64,000 nt of DNA from Halothermothrix orenii H 168 (GCF_000020485.1 NC_011899.1:1768501-1832500); one strand, 5' to 3'; numbered from the stretch's first letter, positions 16,453 to 26,408 are shown. Notes: generated by a model not told the origin, from the sequence alone. Made by a program: numbers and translations.

Positions 16453-16764
16453 TCAAACCTTAACATCGATAAAAAAACCCTTACCATCATCAGGACGGTG
16501 TTTGTCTTCATTATCACTGTTATTATTTTGCTCCTTATTACCCTGCCGGCCGTTATTATTAGATTCCTTTTCTTCATCCCTTATTCTGGCTTCTTCTGAT
16601 TCTGTATTCTCATTGACCTTTTGCTGTCTCTGCTTTTCCTCTACCTGGTTTTGCTGGGCCAGCTGTCCCTGTTGCTGGACATCATGAAGCTGCTTTATTT
16701 GATGGATTTTATCGACCTGAAGGGACATGGGTAAATTGGTATGGGGGTTAATAGGGTGAGTCAT
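16453..16764 (-). CDS. Short, charged low-complexity protein of the flagellar run
   Basis: This 103-residue protein is rich in Gln, Asn, Glu and Lys and is probably disordered, with a long acidic and basic middle (about residues 40-90). It ends GKGFFIDVKV, a short hydrophobic tail also seen in small unnamed proteins at this place in other Firmicute flagellar operons. There is no signal peptide or membrane helix. GGTGGTGA precedes the ATG. The function is not known. Confidence 0.6.
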   Translation of the reverse strand: MTHPINPHTNLPMSLQVDKIHQIKQLHDVQQQGQLAQQNQVEEKQRQQKVNENTESEEARIRDEEKESNNNGRQGNKEQNNNSDNEDKHRPDDGKGFFIDVKV

Positions 16765-16777
16765 CAGAATTCACCAC

Positions 16778-18613
16778 CTATACAGGGACCTGCCTTATCT
16801 CCCCTTCATCTTCAATGAAACAGGTCCTGTTCATTTCATCATGGACATTATACTGGGAGTTACCGATGGCAATCTTAACACCTGGGTAAATCTTCTGATT
16901 GACAACAAGGCGACCCCGGGTTTTATTTGCAATCTTCTCTTCAAGCTGTTTATAGATCCTCTCTTTAGATTCAATCATACTTTCCAGTTTTTTTACTGTT
17001 TTCGTCAGGCGATCATACATAATCTCCTTCTGCTGGGGAAGCTGGCCTCTCTGTTTTTTAAGCTGTTCCATGATATTTAAGGCTTTTTTTGTTTTTGTAA
17101 TATTCATCTCTGCTTCTTCTATTTCCTTTTTAATCTTTTTTAATCTTTCCTTCATCATGGGGTCGACCCCAACCTCAAGGCGGGTATCGGTAGCCAGTAC
17201 TGAACCTATGATATTGGCTTCAAGCTCTTTTCCAGCTTTACAAATTCCACCGACCAGTAATCCCTTTTTCTCCTTTATTTCTATTTTACGCCCTGCTGTC
17301 AACCGGCTATGCATGGCCGCATCACTGATAATTATATTTTTTCCAGCCTCAATGGTTCCATTTTCAACAAACTTTACCCTGACATTACCATCGGCCTTAA
17401 TACGGCTCTTATTTTTTCCAACAAAACCTTTATGGATTATTAACTCCCCGCCACATTCAATATTGGCTGCTGAGACATGCCCCCTGACCTCAACATTACC
17501 ATCAGCTCTGATTTCAAAGCCTTCCAGAACATTATCCCTGACATATACATTACCAACAAAATCTATATTACCTACACTTAAGTCAACATCACCTTTAACC
17601 TCATAAACCGGTAAAACACTGACTTTATTACCCCGTTTTACAACCTGCCCCGATACAGTAGCAACCAGGGTATTGTCATCTTTTCTTTCTACATTTTTTC
17701 CCCCTGGCAACTCTCTATCCCGCGGTTTCGGTGGGGGAAGTTCTTCCCCGGTAACCGTTTTACCCGGCTCTCCCGGCTGGGGGTCAATTTTGGTGACCAG
17801 AACTTCACCGGGTTTAACATTGGTAATTAATCCAAGGTTATAAAAATCTATACTACCATCTTCCCGCTGGGTACCAACTGACTCTTCCCTGGTCTCAAAG
17901 TGGTAGACCAGTTCAGCATCAATTCCCGGGGTAGGTTCTTCACCTTCTGCCACCAGAACTTTATCAATCGGTTCATCTTCCTCCAGTATTTCTATCAGCT
18001 TATCTTCTTTGATACCATAAACTACCCCTGATTCCTTTAAGATATCATGAAGATCATCTATGGTCAGGTCTTTTCCACCGAGGGGAGGTTTATAGGACAT
18101 AAAGGCCTTCAGTTTATCACGGCTTATCTCCACCTCGGCCTCTGCATCCCGGTCAAGCTCGGGATAACGCGGGGCAATCTTAACCCATTCTTCTGATTGT
18201 TTATTCAATGCCTCCTGTATCGACTGCCAGTCTACTTCGACTATTTCCTTTTTATCAAGGGCAGTCTTTATATCATGGTAGTGAACAGGATCACCTTCTC
18301 CCTCAGGTGGGATGATCCTAAGAAATATTCCGTTATCACTGACCCTGATTCTAAAGTCCCCATCAATTCCCAGATTCTCCATGACCATATCCAGTAGTTC
18401 TTCTTTTTGTTCAATAGACTCTTCTTCTTCGTAAGTGACTTCATAGACATTTTTCCTGCTTTTAAGTCCAAGAAAACCCTTCTTTTCCCTTACTAACGTA
18501 ACCTTGAGTTTATCTACAGCTACAACCTGTCCTGTTTTTGCCTCCAATTCCTTTTTACCTATTTCCAGGGCCTTTTTCTCATCGGGAGCAGTAACACGAA
18601 CTACCTCTATCAT
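16778..18613 (-). CDS. fapA: FapA-family protein (DUF342) with N-terminal Jag-like domain
   Basis: A 611-residue protein. Residues 1-60 (VTAPDEKKALEIGKKEL, KKGFLGLKSRKNVYEV) resemble the Jag N-terminal domain. The centre (about 200-470) is the DUF342 repeat that predicts a beta-helix, with runs such as VEVRGHVSAANIECGGELII and GNVRVKFVENG. The C-terminus (about 485-560) is a coiled coil. DUF342 proteins are called flagellar assembly protein A; their action is not well defined, but roles at the cell surface or in polar localisation have been proposed. It follows sigD by 22 bases. Confidence 0.85.
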   Translation of the reverse strand: MIEVVRVTAPDEKKALEIGKKELEAKTGQVVAVDKLKVTLVREKKGFLGLKSRKNVYEVTYEEEESIEQKEELLDMVMENLGIDGDFRIRVSDNGIFLRIIPPEGEGDPVHYHDIKTALDKKEIVEVDWQSIQEALNKQSEEWVKIAPRYPELDRDAEAEVEISRDKLKAFMSYKPPLGGKDLTIDDLHDILKESGVVYGIKEDKLIEILEEDEPIDKVLVAEGEEPTPGIDAELVYHFETREESVGTQREDGSIDFYNLGLITNVKPGEVLVTKIDPQPGEPGKTVTGEELPPPKPRDRELPGGKNVERKDDNTLVATVSGQVVKRGNKVSVLPVYEVKGDVDLSVGNIDFVGNVYVRDNVLEGFEIRADGNVEVRGHVSAANIECGGELIIHKGFVGKNKSRIKADGNVRVKFVENGTIEAGKNIIISDAAMHSRLTAGRKIEIKEKKGLLVGGICKAGKELEANIIGSVLATDTRLEVGVDPMMKERLKKIKKEIEEAEMNITKTKKALNIMEQLKKQRGQLPQQKEIMYDRLTKTVKKLESMIESKERIYKQLEEKIANKTRGRLVVNQKIYPGVKIAIGNSQYNVHDEMNRTCFIEDEGEIRQVPV

Positions 18614-18635
18614 CTCAATTCTCCTTTCTTATAAA

Positions 18636-19400
18636 TCATAATAAATCATATTTTCTCCTGGCTAAATAACCCCTTAACCTGTAAACCGCCCTTTTATGGA
18701 TCTGGGAAATTCGTGCTGGAGACAACCCCATAACTTCTGCAATTTCTTTCTGGGTTAATTCCTCATAATAATATAGAGAAATAACAGTCCGCTCCGATTC
18801 ACTTAACCGGTCTATTGCCCTGGCCAGGAGTTTTATCCTCTCCTTTTTATCCAGTATCCTGTCAGGGGGAAGGCAATCACCTTTAATAAAATTGAATACT
18901 GTCGACTCGCCCCAGTCTTCATACAGGGACACCCATTTAGCTGAATTTAACTTTGAATAGATTTTTGTGACCTTTTCCCGGGAAATATTAGTCTTATTTG
19001 CCAGTTCAGCTACAGTCGGTTTTCGTCCCAGTTCTTTAGCCAGTTTATCAGCTACCTTCTGGAGTTCTTTCCCTTCCCGGCGGAGAGAATGGGGTAACCA
19101 GTCAAGTTTCCTGAGGTGATCAATAATAGATCCTCTGATTCGTCGGGAAGCATATGTGTTAAACTTGATACCCAGTCTGTAGTCATATTTTTCAATAGCA
19201 TCTATTAAGCCAATTATCCCGTAGCTTTCCAGATCATCTTCCTCTATAAAATCAGGTATGATCATTTTGACCCTCTCTACCTGGTATTTAACGAGGGGTA
19301 AATAGTTTAGTATTAATTCCTTTCTGGCCTCCTGGCTACCTTTACCCTTATAGGCCTCCCACAAGTCAAGATACTCAACTTTTTCCTGAGAAACTGCCAT
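18636..19400 (-). CDS. sigD: RNA polymerase sigma factor SigD/FliA (sigma-28)
   Basis: A 254-residue sigma-28 factor that directs transcription of late flagellar genes. Region 2 has YLPLVKYQVERV, DLESYGIIGLIDAIEKYD and TYASRRIRGSIIDHLRKLDWLP; region 3 follows; region 4 holds SESERTVISLYYYEELTQKEIAEVMGLSPARISQIHKRA. All are standard for FliA/WhiG factors of this length. Its anti-sigma factor FlgM is not in the window but would be expected just upstream of flgN. It lies in the same run as flhF-flhG, as in Bacillus. Confidence 0.96.
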   Translation of the reverse strand: MAVSQEKVEYLDLWEAYKGKGSQEARKELILNYLPLVKYQVERVKMIIPDFIEEDDLESYGIIGLIDAIEKYDYRLGIKFNTYASRRIRGSIIDHLRKLDWLPHSLRREGKELQKVADKLAKELGRKPTVAELANKTNISREKVTKIYSKLNSAKWVSLYEDWGESTVFNFIKGDCLPPDRILDKKERIKLLARAIDRLSESERTVISLYYYEELTQKEIAEVMGLSPARISQIHKRAVYRLRGYLARRKYDLL

Positions 19401-19415
19401 AATTTATCCCCCTTA

Positions 19416-19775
19416 TTACTCCTCTCTATTATCTACCTCCAGGATAGGAGGATCGAGCGGGGTAAATTCACTGTTATCACCTGTATCACTGTTATTATTT
19501 TCAGATTGTTTAGTTTCACTATCTTCTCCTGTTTCCTGTTGAGACCCCCTGGTCTTACTGCTATTATAATCATTATTAATCTGAAATTCATGTTTCCGGG
19601 ATAAGGTTTCCAGGGTATAGGTTATCAACCAGCCACCTGCAGCAAAAAAGGCTAAAGCACCCAGACTCCAGGTAAAAATAGATGATAAGTCCATCCCCAG
19701 TATTACCCCGATAACAATAACACTCATATAAGCCAGGGTACCGGCAAATAAAGCCGTAAATGCCCTCAGTCTCAT
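19416..19775 (-). CDS. Small two-helix membrane protein between pilZ and sigD
   Basis: A 119-residue protein with two hydrophobic helices (about residues 5-27 and 33-52) and a polar, acidic, Asn/Ser-rich tail of about 60 residues, probably disordered and cytoplasmic. It is not a recognised family. The ATG at 19773-19775 begins just after the pilZ stop codon, with AAAGGA ten bases upstream; a longer frame to 19817 overlaps pilZ and is less likely. It occupies the position where Bacillus has the cheB-cheA-cheW-cheC-cheD genes. Confidence 0.65.
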   Translation of the reverse strand: MRLRAFTALFAGTLAYMSVIVIGVILGMDLSSIFTWSLGALAFFAAGGWLITYTLETLSRKHEFQINNDYNSSKTRGSQQETGEDSETKQSENNNSDTGDNSEFTPLDPPILEVDNREE

Positions 19776-19776
19776 C

Positions 19777-20427
19777 TTATAACAATCCTTTCTGCCTGAG
19801 CTCCCTCTGGTATTCAAATAACCAGCTGATTATCTTCTCTCTGGATTGATGATCAATATCTGTAAACTTAACACCCACGGCCGGGGGATCTTCATTTCCA
19901 TACTGATTTACAACCTTACCTATTATACTGCTTCTTTCCAGTCCGGGCAAGTCCAGTAACAGCTCCACTTTACCTTCCAGTGGAAGCATTTTATCTACTG
20001 CCATTTTAATACCCCCACCGCTGATATCAATGGTATAGGTCTCACTAAAGGGTTCAACTGGATGTAAATTATCATCCAGAGCCCGGTATTTAACCTTTCT
20101 TTTGACCTCTTCCCGGAAGAACTCCCTCCTCTGTATCTTCCTGTAATCCCCTGTATTCTTTAACACTAACAAATGAACCGGTTCCTTCTCCCTGTCCACA
20201 ATAACTGTATTTAAATAATAAGCTGCGTATTTGTCATTAAAATAAACCTTTACAGGGAGATTAACCCTGAGGGGCATTATTTCTCCTTTAACAAAAGGAG
20301 GGGTTACTTTTATATATTCTCCGGTTACTGAAGCTATCTTGCTCAGGTATTTTCCCTCATAGGGCGGTCTGTCTACTTCAAGTTCTACTTTTTGATTTAC
20401 TTTTAACCTTTCCGGCGTCTTGTTCAT
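19777..20427 (-). CDS. YcgR-type PilZ domain protein
   Basis: A 216-residue protein with an N-terminal PilZN/YcgR-type domain (about residues 5-95) and a C-terminal PilZ domain (about 98-215). The c-di-GMP ligands are present: RREFFREEVKRKV gives the RxxxR motif and DISGGGIKMAV the DxSxxG motif. Such proteins slow or stop the flagellar motor when c-di-GMP is high (Bacillus YpfA/DgrA). It sits between flhG and sigD, so it is likely made together with the basal body. Confidence 0.88.
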   Translation of the reverse strand: MNKTPERLKVNQKVELEVDRPPYEGKYLSKIASVTGEYIKVTPPFVKGEIMPLRVNLPVKVYFNDKYAAYYLNTVIVDREKEPVHLLVLKNTGDYRKIQRREFFREEVKRKVKYRALDDNLHPVEPFSETYTIDISGGGIKMAVDKMLPLEGKVELLLDLPGLERSSIIGKVVNQYGNEDPPAVGVKFTDIDHQSREKIISWLFEYQRELRQKGLL

Positions 20428-20439
20428 GAATTTCCCTCC

Positions 20440-21306
20440 CTAATTGCGGCCAATAATTCCAATGATCTTTGATACAAAACCCTTCATGCCCTTTGGTTTT
20501 TTGGTCCGGGTCTGATTTAATACTCTTTCAGCAATCCCGGAAAAGGCCTTTCCGGCTTTACTGCCAGGGTAAAGATGGACTACTGCCTGTTGTGCCTTTA
20601 CAGCCTGTCTAATATGTTCATCAAAAGGTATGTATCCCATAACCCTGACGTCAAGTCCCAAATATTCCTCAATAACCTTTGTCATCCTTCCTGTAACCTT
20701 ATCCCCCTCCTGCTGGTTACTGACCTGATTTATCAAAAGGCTTATATCCCTGTTGTAACCATGATTTGCCATTATTTTTATTAAACTATAGGCATCCATC
20801 ACCGCAGTTGGTTCAGGGGTAAGGACTACAACTACTTCATCACATCCCATAATAAAATTTATAACACTATAATGAATACCGGCTCCAACATCTATTAATA
20901 TTATATCATAATTTTCCTCCATCTGGTTAAATGTTTCTATCAATCTATTTACTTCCCGGGAACTGATATTAATTAAATCTTCCACCCCGGAAGTTCCGGG
21001 AAGAACGTGTAAACCCTCCGGCCCCTCAAGGAGGGCCTCATAAAAATCACATTTACCTTTTAAAACATGATTGAGGTTATATTTAGGGGTTAGCCCCAGC
21101 AGAATATCAACATTGGCCATTCCCAGGTCGGCATCCAGCAATAATACCCGTTTTCCTTTCTTTTGCAGGGCCAGTCCCAGATTTACGGCAACATTGGTTT
21201 TCCCGACTCCCCCTTTGCCACTGGCAATTGCTATGACTCTGGTTTCAGAACCCTTTATTTCTTTTGCTTTGACTAATTTCCTCAGCCTTGTTGCCTGATC
21301 AACCAT
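20440..21306 (-). CDS. flhG: MinD-like ATPase FlhG (YlxH/FleN)
   Basis: A 288-residue MinD/ParA-family ATPase that sets flagellar number and position together with FlhF. The deviant Walker A motif IASGKGGVGKTNVAVNLG is at about residues 27-44, LLDADLGMANVDILLG follows, and ILIDVGAG marks Walker B. The N-terminal basic segment DQATRLRKLV matches the FlhF-activating DQAxxLR peptide. Its ATG overlaps the end of flhF by eight bases. Confidence 0.95.
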   Translation of the reverse strand: MVDQATRLRKLVKAKEIKGSETRVIAIASGKGGVGKTNVAVNLGLALQKKGKRVLLLDADLGMANVDILLGLTPKYNLNHVLKGKCDFYEALLEGPEGLHVLPGTSGVEDLINISSREVNRLIETFNQMEENYDIILIDVGAGIHYSVINFIMGCDEVVVVLTPEPTAVMDAYSLIKIMANHGYNRDISLLINQVSNQQEGDKVTGRMTKVIEEYLGLDVRVMGYIPFDEHIRQAVKAQQAVVHLYPGSKAGKAFSGIAERVLNQTRTKKPKGMKGFVSKIIGIIGRN

Positions 21307-22369
21307 TTAAATCACCTAATATATACTGTATTAACTCCTCTTTCCGGGCTGGCTTAATATCATCAGGGACATCCTGCCCATATGTAATATAGGAATAGGG
21401 TAATTTATACTCTCTTTTGATATTAACTATATCACCATAGGTTGTTGTTTCATCAAGTTTGGTTAATAAAAGCTTATCAGGCTTAATTATAGAAAACTTC
21501 TTTAAAATACCTTTTATATCTTCACTTTTGGTACTCATACTTATCAATAAATGAATTTCATCAACATAATTCCGGCTGGCAAACTTCTTCAATCTCCCCA
21601 GCTGGAGCTGGTCATTCCAGCTACTACCGGCCGTATCTACCAGGATTAGCTGGTATTTTTTCAGCTTGTCCCGGATAATCTGGCTCAATTCCCTTTCATT
21701 GTAAACAACATGTAAAGGAATGTTTATAATATCACTATAGGTCTGTAACTGCTGAACGGCTGCAATACGGTAGGTATCAGCTGTTATTAACCCCACCTTA
21801 ACTTCCTTATCCAGGGCAAACCGGGCGGCCAGCTTTGCTATAGTGGTCGTTTTCCCCACTCCGGTCGGTCCGGCAAATAATACAACCTTTTGCTCATTTC
21901 TATTAACCCTGATGGGTTCAGGATTACCTATAACCTGGTTCAGTTTGCGCTCAAGTAGTGATATTAATGATTTCTGACTATCTACACTGGCATTTTTAAG
22001 CTTTTTCATTAACTCCTGACAGTACCCTTTGTCCACCCTCTGATTGACCAGGTATTTGTAAATTGAAGACAAATTATCAGGTAGTTTATTTAAAAAGGAA
22101 TCAGATTCCCATTTTTCATTCATTGCCTGAACCATTTTCTTCAGGTTATTAATCTCCTTCAAGGCCTTCTCCGAATTTTCATCCCGGTGGGATGTTTTTT
22201 TATCCTCAAGGGCGGCCAGGACTTCAACCTTTGTCCGGGAAAATAACCCCATAAACCCACCCTGTTTGTATTTACGGGTATTTAAAATTATGGCATCAGG
22301 GCCTAAATCGGCTTTGACCTTAAAGATAGTATCCTGGATCGTGTCTCCTACATATTTTTTAACACGCAT
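21299..22369 (-). CDS. flhF: SRP-type GTPase FlhF
   Basis: A 356-residue FlhF: a basic N-terminal region (MRVKKYVGDTIQDTIFKVKADLG), a middle N domain and a C-terminal G domain with the P-loop GPTGVGKTTTIAKLAAR (about residues 165-181), DTYRIAAVQQLQTY and LVDTAGSSWND. It places the export apparatus at the pole or along the cell. It begins immediately after the flhA stop codon, and the flhA-flhF-flhG order is conserved in Firmicutes. Confidence 0.95.
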   Translation of the reverse strand: MRVKKYVGDTIQDTIFKVKADLGPDAIILNTRKYKQGGFMGLFSRTKVEVLAALEDKKTSHRDENSEKALKEINNLKKMVQAMNEKWESDSFLNKLPDNLSSIYKYLVNQRVDKGYCQELMKKLKNASVDSQKSLISLLERKLNQVIGNPEPIRVNRNEQKVVLFAGPTGVGKTTTIAKLAARFALDKEVKVGLITADTYRIAAVQQLQTYSDIINIPLHVVYNERELSQIIRDKLKKYQLILVDTAGSSWNDQLQLGRLKKFASRNYVDEIHLLISMSTKSEDIKGILKKFSIIKPDKLLLTKLDETTTYGDIVNIKREYKLPYSYITYGQDVPDDIKPARKEELIQYILGDLNG

Positions 22370-24439
22370 TTATGTCACCGTCCCCAAAACCTCAATTTTA
22401 GTATCTGGCTGTAGTTCATTATATGATAGAACAACCAAATCCTTAAAGCTTCTATATGTTAATTCTTTAAGGGGCCTTCTGATAAGTGGTGTTGTCAGTA
22501 ATATGGGGTCATGCCCCTTTTCCAGTAATACCTTTAACCGGACACCTATTTTATTAAGAAGATCCTGGGCCCTGGATGGTTCCAGGGTGAAATAACGCCC
22601 CTGATCAGACTGCTCTAACGCCTGGGATAATTCATCTTCAATCTGGGAATCCATATTAATAATATAAAGGGTACCATCATCTTCTGTAAAGAGACTGGTT
22701 ATCTGTCTAGACAGGGACTGCCTGACATACTCTGTTAAAAGTTGAATATCCTTGGTCTTGCCGGCATAATCGGCCAGAGTCTCCAGGATTGTTACCAGAT
22801 TTTTAATCGGTATTCCTTCCCAGAGTAAATTCTGTAATACCTTCTGGATTTCACCGAGATTCATGAGATCCGGTACCAGTTCTTCAACTACAGCCGGGTA
22901 GTCCTCTTTAATACCATCTATAAGTTCCTTAACCTCCTGGCGACCCAGGAGTTCGTAAGCGTGTTGCCTGATAAGTTCAGTCAGGTGGGTTGCCATAACT
23001 GAAGGCGGGTCTACTATTGTATAGTTGGACAGTTCCGCTTCTTCTTTCTGTCTTTCAGTAATCCAGATAGCGGGTGTCCCGAAGGCCGGTTCTTTCGTCT
23101 CTATTCCTTTAATCTCTTTGGTAGTTATCCCCGAATCCATGGCGAGATAATGGTCAGGGAGAATTTCATACCGGCTAATCTCAACACCCTGTAATTTTAT
23201 ACGATAGACATTTGGTTCCAGCTGTAGATTATCCAGTATCCTGACCGGGGGAATAATAATTCCCAGCTCCATGGCCGTCTGTCGCCTGATCATGGCCACC
23301 CGGTCCAGGAAATCTCCCCCCTGTTCGGGAAGGACGAGAGAAATCAGGTTATAACCAACCTCCACTTCAATGGGGTCAACCTTTATCAATTCATTTAATT
23401 CTTCCTTTTCAGGCCGTTTCGGGGCAACGGTTTCTTCTTCGGGTTTGGCCTCTCTCTGTTCCCTTGATTTCAGCTGTAAATTCATTACATAACCAACCCC
23501 ACCGACAATACCTGAAAGTATAAAAAAGGGAAGTGTTGGTAACCCGGGGGCCAGTCCCAGAATCGCCAGAACTCCACTGGCTATCCAGAGGGCTTTGGGC
23601 TGGGCTGTAAGCTGTCCTGAAAATTCTCTGCCCATACTGCTCTCAGAGGCAGCCCGGGTAACAACAAGGCCAGTGGCGGTTGATATTAAGAGGGCCGGAA
23701 TCTGGGTCACAAGCCCGTCACCGACCGTTAACAGAGTATAGGTCTGGGCGGCCTGGGCCAGGGGTAAACCCTGCTGCAAGACCCCGACAATCAGACCACC
23801 AATTATATTTATAAAAGTTATAATAATACCGGCAATAGCATCACCTTTAACAAACTTACTGGCACCGTCCATGGCCCCATAAAAGTCTGCTTCCTGCCTG
23901 ATTAATTCCCGCTGGCGCTGGGCTTCCCTTTCATCAATTATACCCGCATTCAAATCAGCATCAATGCTCATCTGTTTACCGGGCATAGCATCAAGGGTAA
24001 AACGGGCGGCAACTTCAGAAACCCTTTCAGCACCTTTGGTAATAACAACAAACTGAATAACTACAATTATGATAAACATAATAAGTCCGACTACATAATT
24101 ACCGCCAACCACAAAATCACCGAAACTCATAATGATTTTCCCCGCATAACCATGGGTTAAAATAAGCCTGGTTGTTGATATATTCAGGGATAACCGGTAT
24201 ACTGTTGCAAATAACAACAGTGACGGGAAAACTGAAAACTCTAAAGGATCAGTAATATAAATGGTTACCAGGATTACTACCATAGAAAAGGTAATATTGG
24301 TAGCCAGCAGAATATCCATTAAAACGGTGGGTAGTGGTATAATAAACATCATAATAATACCCACCAGTAATATAGCAAATACAATATCTGTATTCTTGCT
24401 TATTTTGTTTAATAGGGTATTTTCAGTTAATGCAGGCAC
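22370..24439 (-). CDS. flhA: Flagellar export gate protein FlhA
   Basis: A 689-residue FlhA, the nonameric export gate that uses the proton motive force. The N-terminal half has eight predicted membrane helices with the FHIPEP-type region around LEFSVFPSLLLFATVYRLSLNISTTR and the cytoplasmic loop MPGKQMSIDADLNAGII (about residues 150-165). The C-terminal half (about 345-689) is the cytoplasmic docking platform for chaperone-substrate complexes. Length and motifs are normal. It lies between flhB and flhF. Confidence 0.97.
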   Translation of the reverse strand: MPALTENTLLNKISKNTDIVFAILLVGIIMMFIIPLPTVLMDILLATNITFSMVVILVTIYITDPLEFSVFPSLLLFATVYRLSLNISTTRLILTHGYAGKIIMSFGDFVVGGNYVVGLIMFIIIVVIQFVVITKGAERVSEVAARFTLDAMPGKQMSIDADLNAGIIDEREAQRQRELIRQEADFYGAMDGASKFVKGDAIAGIIITFINIIGGLIVGVLQQGLPLAQAAQTYTLLTVGDGLVTQIPALLISTATGLVVTRAASESSMGREFSGQLTAQPKALWIASGVLAILGLAPGLPTLPFFILSGIVGGVGYVMNLQLKSREQREAKPEEETVAPKRPEKEELNELIKVDPIEVEVGYNLISLVLPEQGGDFLDRVAMIRRQTAMELGIIIPPVRILDNLQLEPNVYRIKLQGVEISRYEILPDHYLAMDSGITTKEIKGIETKEPAFGTPAIWITERQKEEAELSNYTIVDPPSVMATHLTELIRQHAYELLGRQEVKELIDGIKEDYPAVVEELVPDLMNLGEIQKVLQNLLWEGIPIKNLVTILETLADYAGKTKDIQLLTEYVRQSLSRQITSLFTEDDGTLYIINMDSQIEDELSQALEQSDQGRYFTLEPSRAQDLLNKIGVRLKVLLEKGHDPILLTTPLIRRPLKELTYRSFKDLVVLSYNELQPDTKIEVLGTVT

Positions 24440-24535
24440 TTTTCGTTTGCCTCCCTGTCTGTTTTGACCATCTTAATTATTCCTGTACTCTTAATAACTC
24501 CAGATATCTTACATTTTAATTTATCCATATGTCCA

Positions 24536-25606
24536 TTATTGAGGACGATATTTATTGTTTTTATAGAGAAAGGCCAGTACTTCAGCCACAGCCTGATAGA
24601 GGTCAACCGGTATCTCCTCTCCTATCTCAGTGGTAGCATTAAGGGCCCGGGCCAGGGGCTTATTTTCAACTATCTCTATCTTCAGTTCCCTGGCTTTTTC
24701 CTTTATTTTTTTTGCAATAAAACCTTCACCTTTAGCCACGACAACAGGGGCTTCCATTGAGTTAATATCATATTTTAAAGCTACAGCAATATGGGTCGGG
24801 TTGGTAATGACTACATCGGCCTCTTCCATGGCCTTGATCATCCGGTTTAAGGTCATCTCCCTTTGCTTTTCCCGGCGCTTACTTTTAATCCGGGGGTCAC
24901 CCTCTATCTCTTTATGTTCCTCTTTTACTTCCTGTTTGGTCATCTTTAAATTCCTGATATATTCCCACTTTTGATATATGTAGTCAGCTATTCCCAGGAC
25001 CACCAGGCAGATGATAATTGTAATGGCCACTTTGAATATTAAATGGCCAAGGTAGGCTACTGCTTCTGTAATTCCCTGTCTGGAAAGGTTTATTAAGGTC
25101 TGCCAGGAGTTTTTAAGTTGTAAATAGGCCAGAATAGCTACTATAGCAATTTTAAATAATGACTTTATAAGTTCCACAACTGACTTTAATGAAAACAACC
25201 TTTTAAACCCGGAAATTGGATTAATCTTCTTTAAATCTGGTTTAATTAAATCCGGGACAAAAAGAGGACCAACCTGGAGGAAATTAACCACCAGCCCGAT
25301 AATGGCTGAAGCCAGTAATACCGGAGAAATTAATCTGGCTATAAAATAGAAACTGTCTATCAGGATATATAAGCTATTAACATCATTAATCTTATTATAG
25401 GCCTCCAGAGACAAAAAATATGACATCCTGTTGGTCAAAGAGTAGATAATATTTTTTATAATAAAGAATAAGACCAGAAAGCCTCCCATTAAGGTAAAGG
25501 CTGATGATAATTCCTGACTCTTGGCAACCTGTCCCTGCTGACGGGCTTTCCGTAATCGCCTCGGCGTCGGTTTTTCCGTCTTTTCGCCTGACTGGTTTAC
25601 CGGCAT
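24536..25606 (-). CDS. flhB: Flagellar export substrate-specificity switch FlhB
   Basis: A 356-residue FlhB with four membrane helices in residues 30-210 and a cytoplasmic domain containing the autocleavage site NPTH (about residue 268, VVITNPTHIAVAL). Cleavage after Asn switches export from rod/hook to filament subunits. The N-terminus SGEKTEKPTPRRLRKARQQG is a family hallmark. It sits between fliR and flhA; the 97 bases after it hold no further ORF. Confidence 0.96.
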   Translation of the reverse strand: MPVNQSGEKTEKPTPRRLRKARQQGQVAKSQELSSAFTLMGGFLVLFFIIKNIIYSLTNRMSYFLSLEAYNKINDVNSLYILIDSFYFIARLISPVLLASAIIGLVVNFLQVGPLFVPDLIKPDLKKINPISGFKRLFSLKSVVELIKSLFKIAIVAILAYLQLKNSWQTLINLSRQGITEAVAYLGHLIFKVAITIIICLVVLGIADYIYQKWEYIRNLKMTKQEVKEEHKEIEGDPRIKSKRREKQREMTLNRMIKAMEEADVVITNPTHIAVALKYDINSMEAPVVVAKGEGFIAKKIKEKARELKIEIVENKPLARALNATTEIGEEIPVDLYQAVAEVLAFLYKNNKYRPQ

Positions 25607-25616
25607 ATTCTCCCCC

Positions 25617-26396
25617 CTAACCCATCAGCTTAATAATTTTGATAAGTTCCCGATAAAATTCAGAGAACAGATCCTGGAAAAAGTAAACTGCTACTCCCAG
25701 GGATAATATTAACATTATAAAACCAATTAATATTTTCATGGGAAGCCCGATAATAAAAATATTCATCTGGGGAACAGTGCGGGCCAGAAAACCAAATACA
25801 ACATCGGCAATAAAAAGAGTTCCCATCACCGGTAGGGCAATTTTAAAGGCTATGATAAACATATTACCGGTGGTTCTAAATAAAAGGTTAAATACTTCAG
25901 AACCCAGGGTTAAACCCCTCAATGGTATTATCTGAAAGGACCTGTATAAACCTTCAAGAAGCAGGTGATGCCCGTTAATTGCCAGAAAAACCAGTATGGC
26001 CATTATATTCTTGAACTGGCCCACGACTGGGGCAGTAACTCCTGAAATGGGGTCCATAACATTGGCTATGGCAAAACCCATCCTGACATCAATAAACTGT
26101 CCAGCAAGCTGAATTGAAGCGAATACAAGATAAAAAATATAACCTATAATAAATCCTATTAAAGACTCCCGTATCACATCAAGCAGAATACCGACAGTCT
26201 GCTGTGGTAGTTCCACGGTCTGTCCACCAATTAGCGGCAGGGTAATAAAGGTTAACATCAATGCCAGAGACACTTTAACCCTGACAGGATAAACCCTGCT
26301 ACCAAAAACGGGTGCTATTAAAAAAAGACCTAAATATCGAAACATAATAAGTAGAAACTGGTATGTCTGGTTAACGAGCATATCTTCTAAAGTCAT
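25617..26396 (-). CDS. fliR: Flagellar export gate protein FliR
   Basis: A 259-residue integral membrane protein with about six hydrophobic segments, including LGLFLIAPVFGSRVYPVRVKVSLAL and GFLARTVPQMNIFIIGLPMKI, both typical of FliR. Together with FliP and FliQ it builds the core of the export gate in the cytoplasmic membrane. It follows fliQ by 12 bases and precedes flhB by 10. Confidence 0.95.
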   Translation of the reverse strand: MTLEDMLVNQTYQFLLIMFRYLGLFLIAPVFGSRVYPVRVKVSLALMLTFITLPLIGGQTVELPQQTVGILLDVIRESLIGFIIGYIFYLVFASIQLAGQFIDVRMGFAIANVMDPISGVTAPVVGQFKNIMAILVFLAINGHHLLLEGLYRSFQIIPLRGLTLGSEVFNLLFRTTGNMFIIAFKIALPVMGTLFIADVVFGFLARTVPQMNIFIIGLPMKILIGFIMLILSLGVAVYFFQDLFSEFYRELIKIIKLMG

Positions 26397-26408
26397 CAGG
26401 AACTCACC

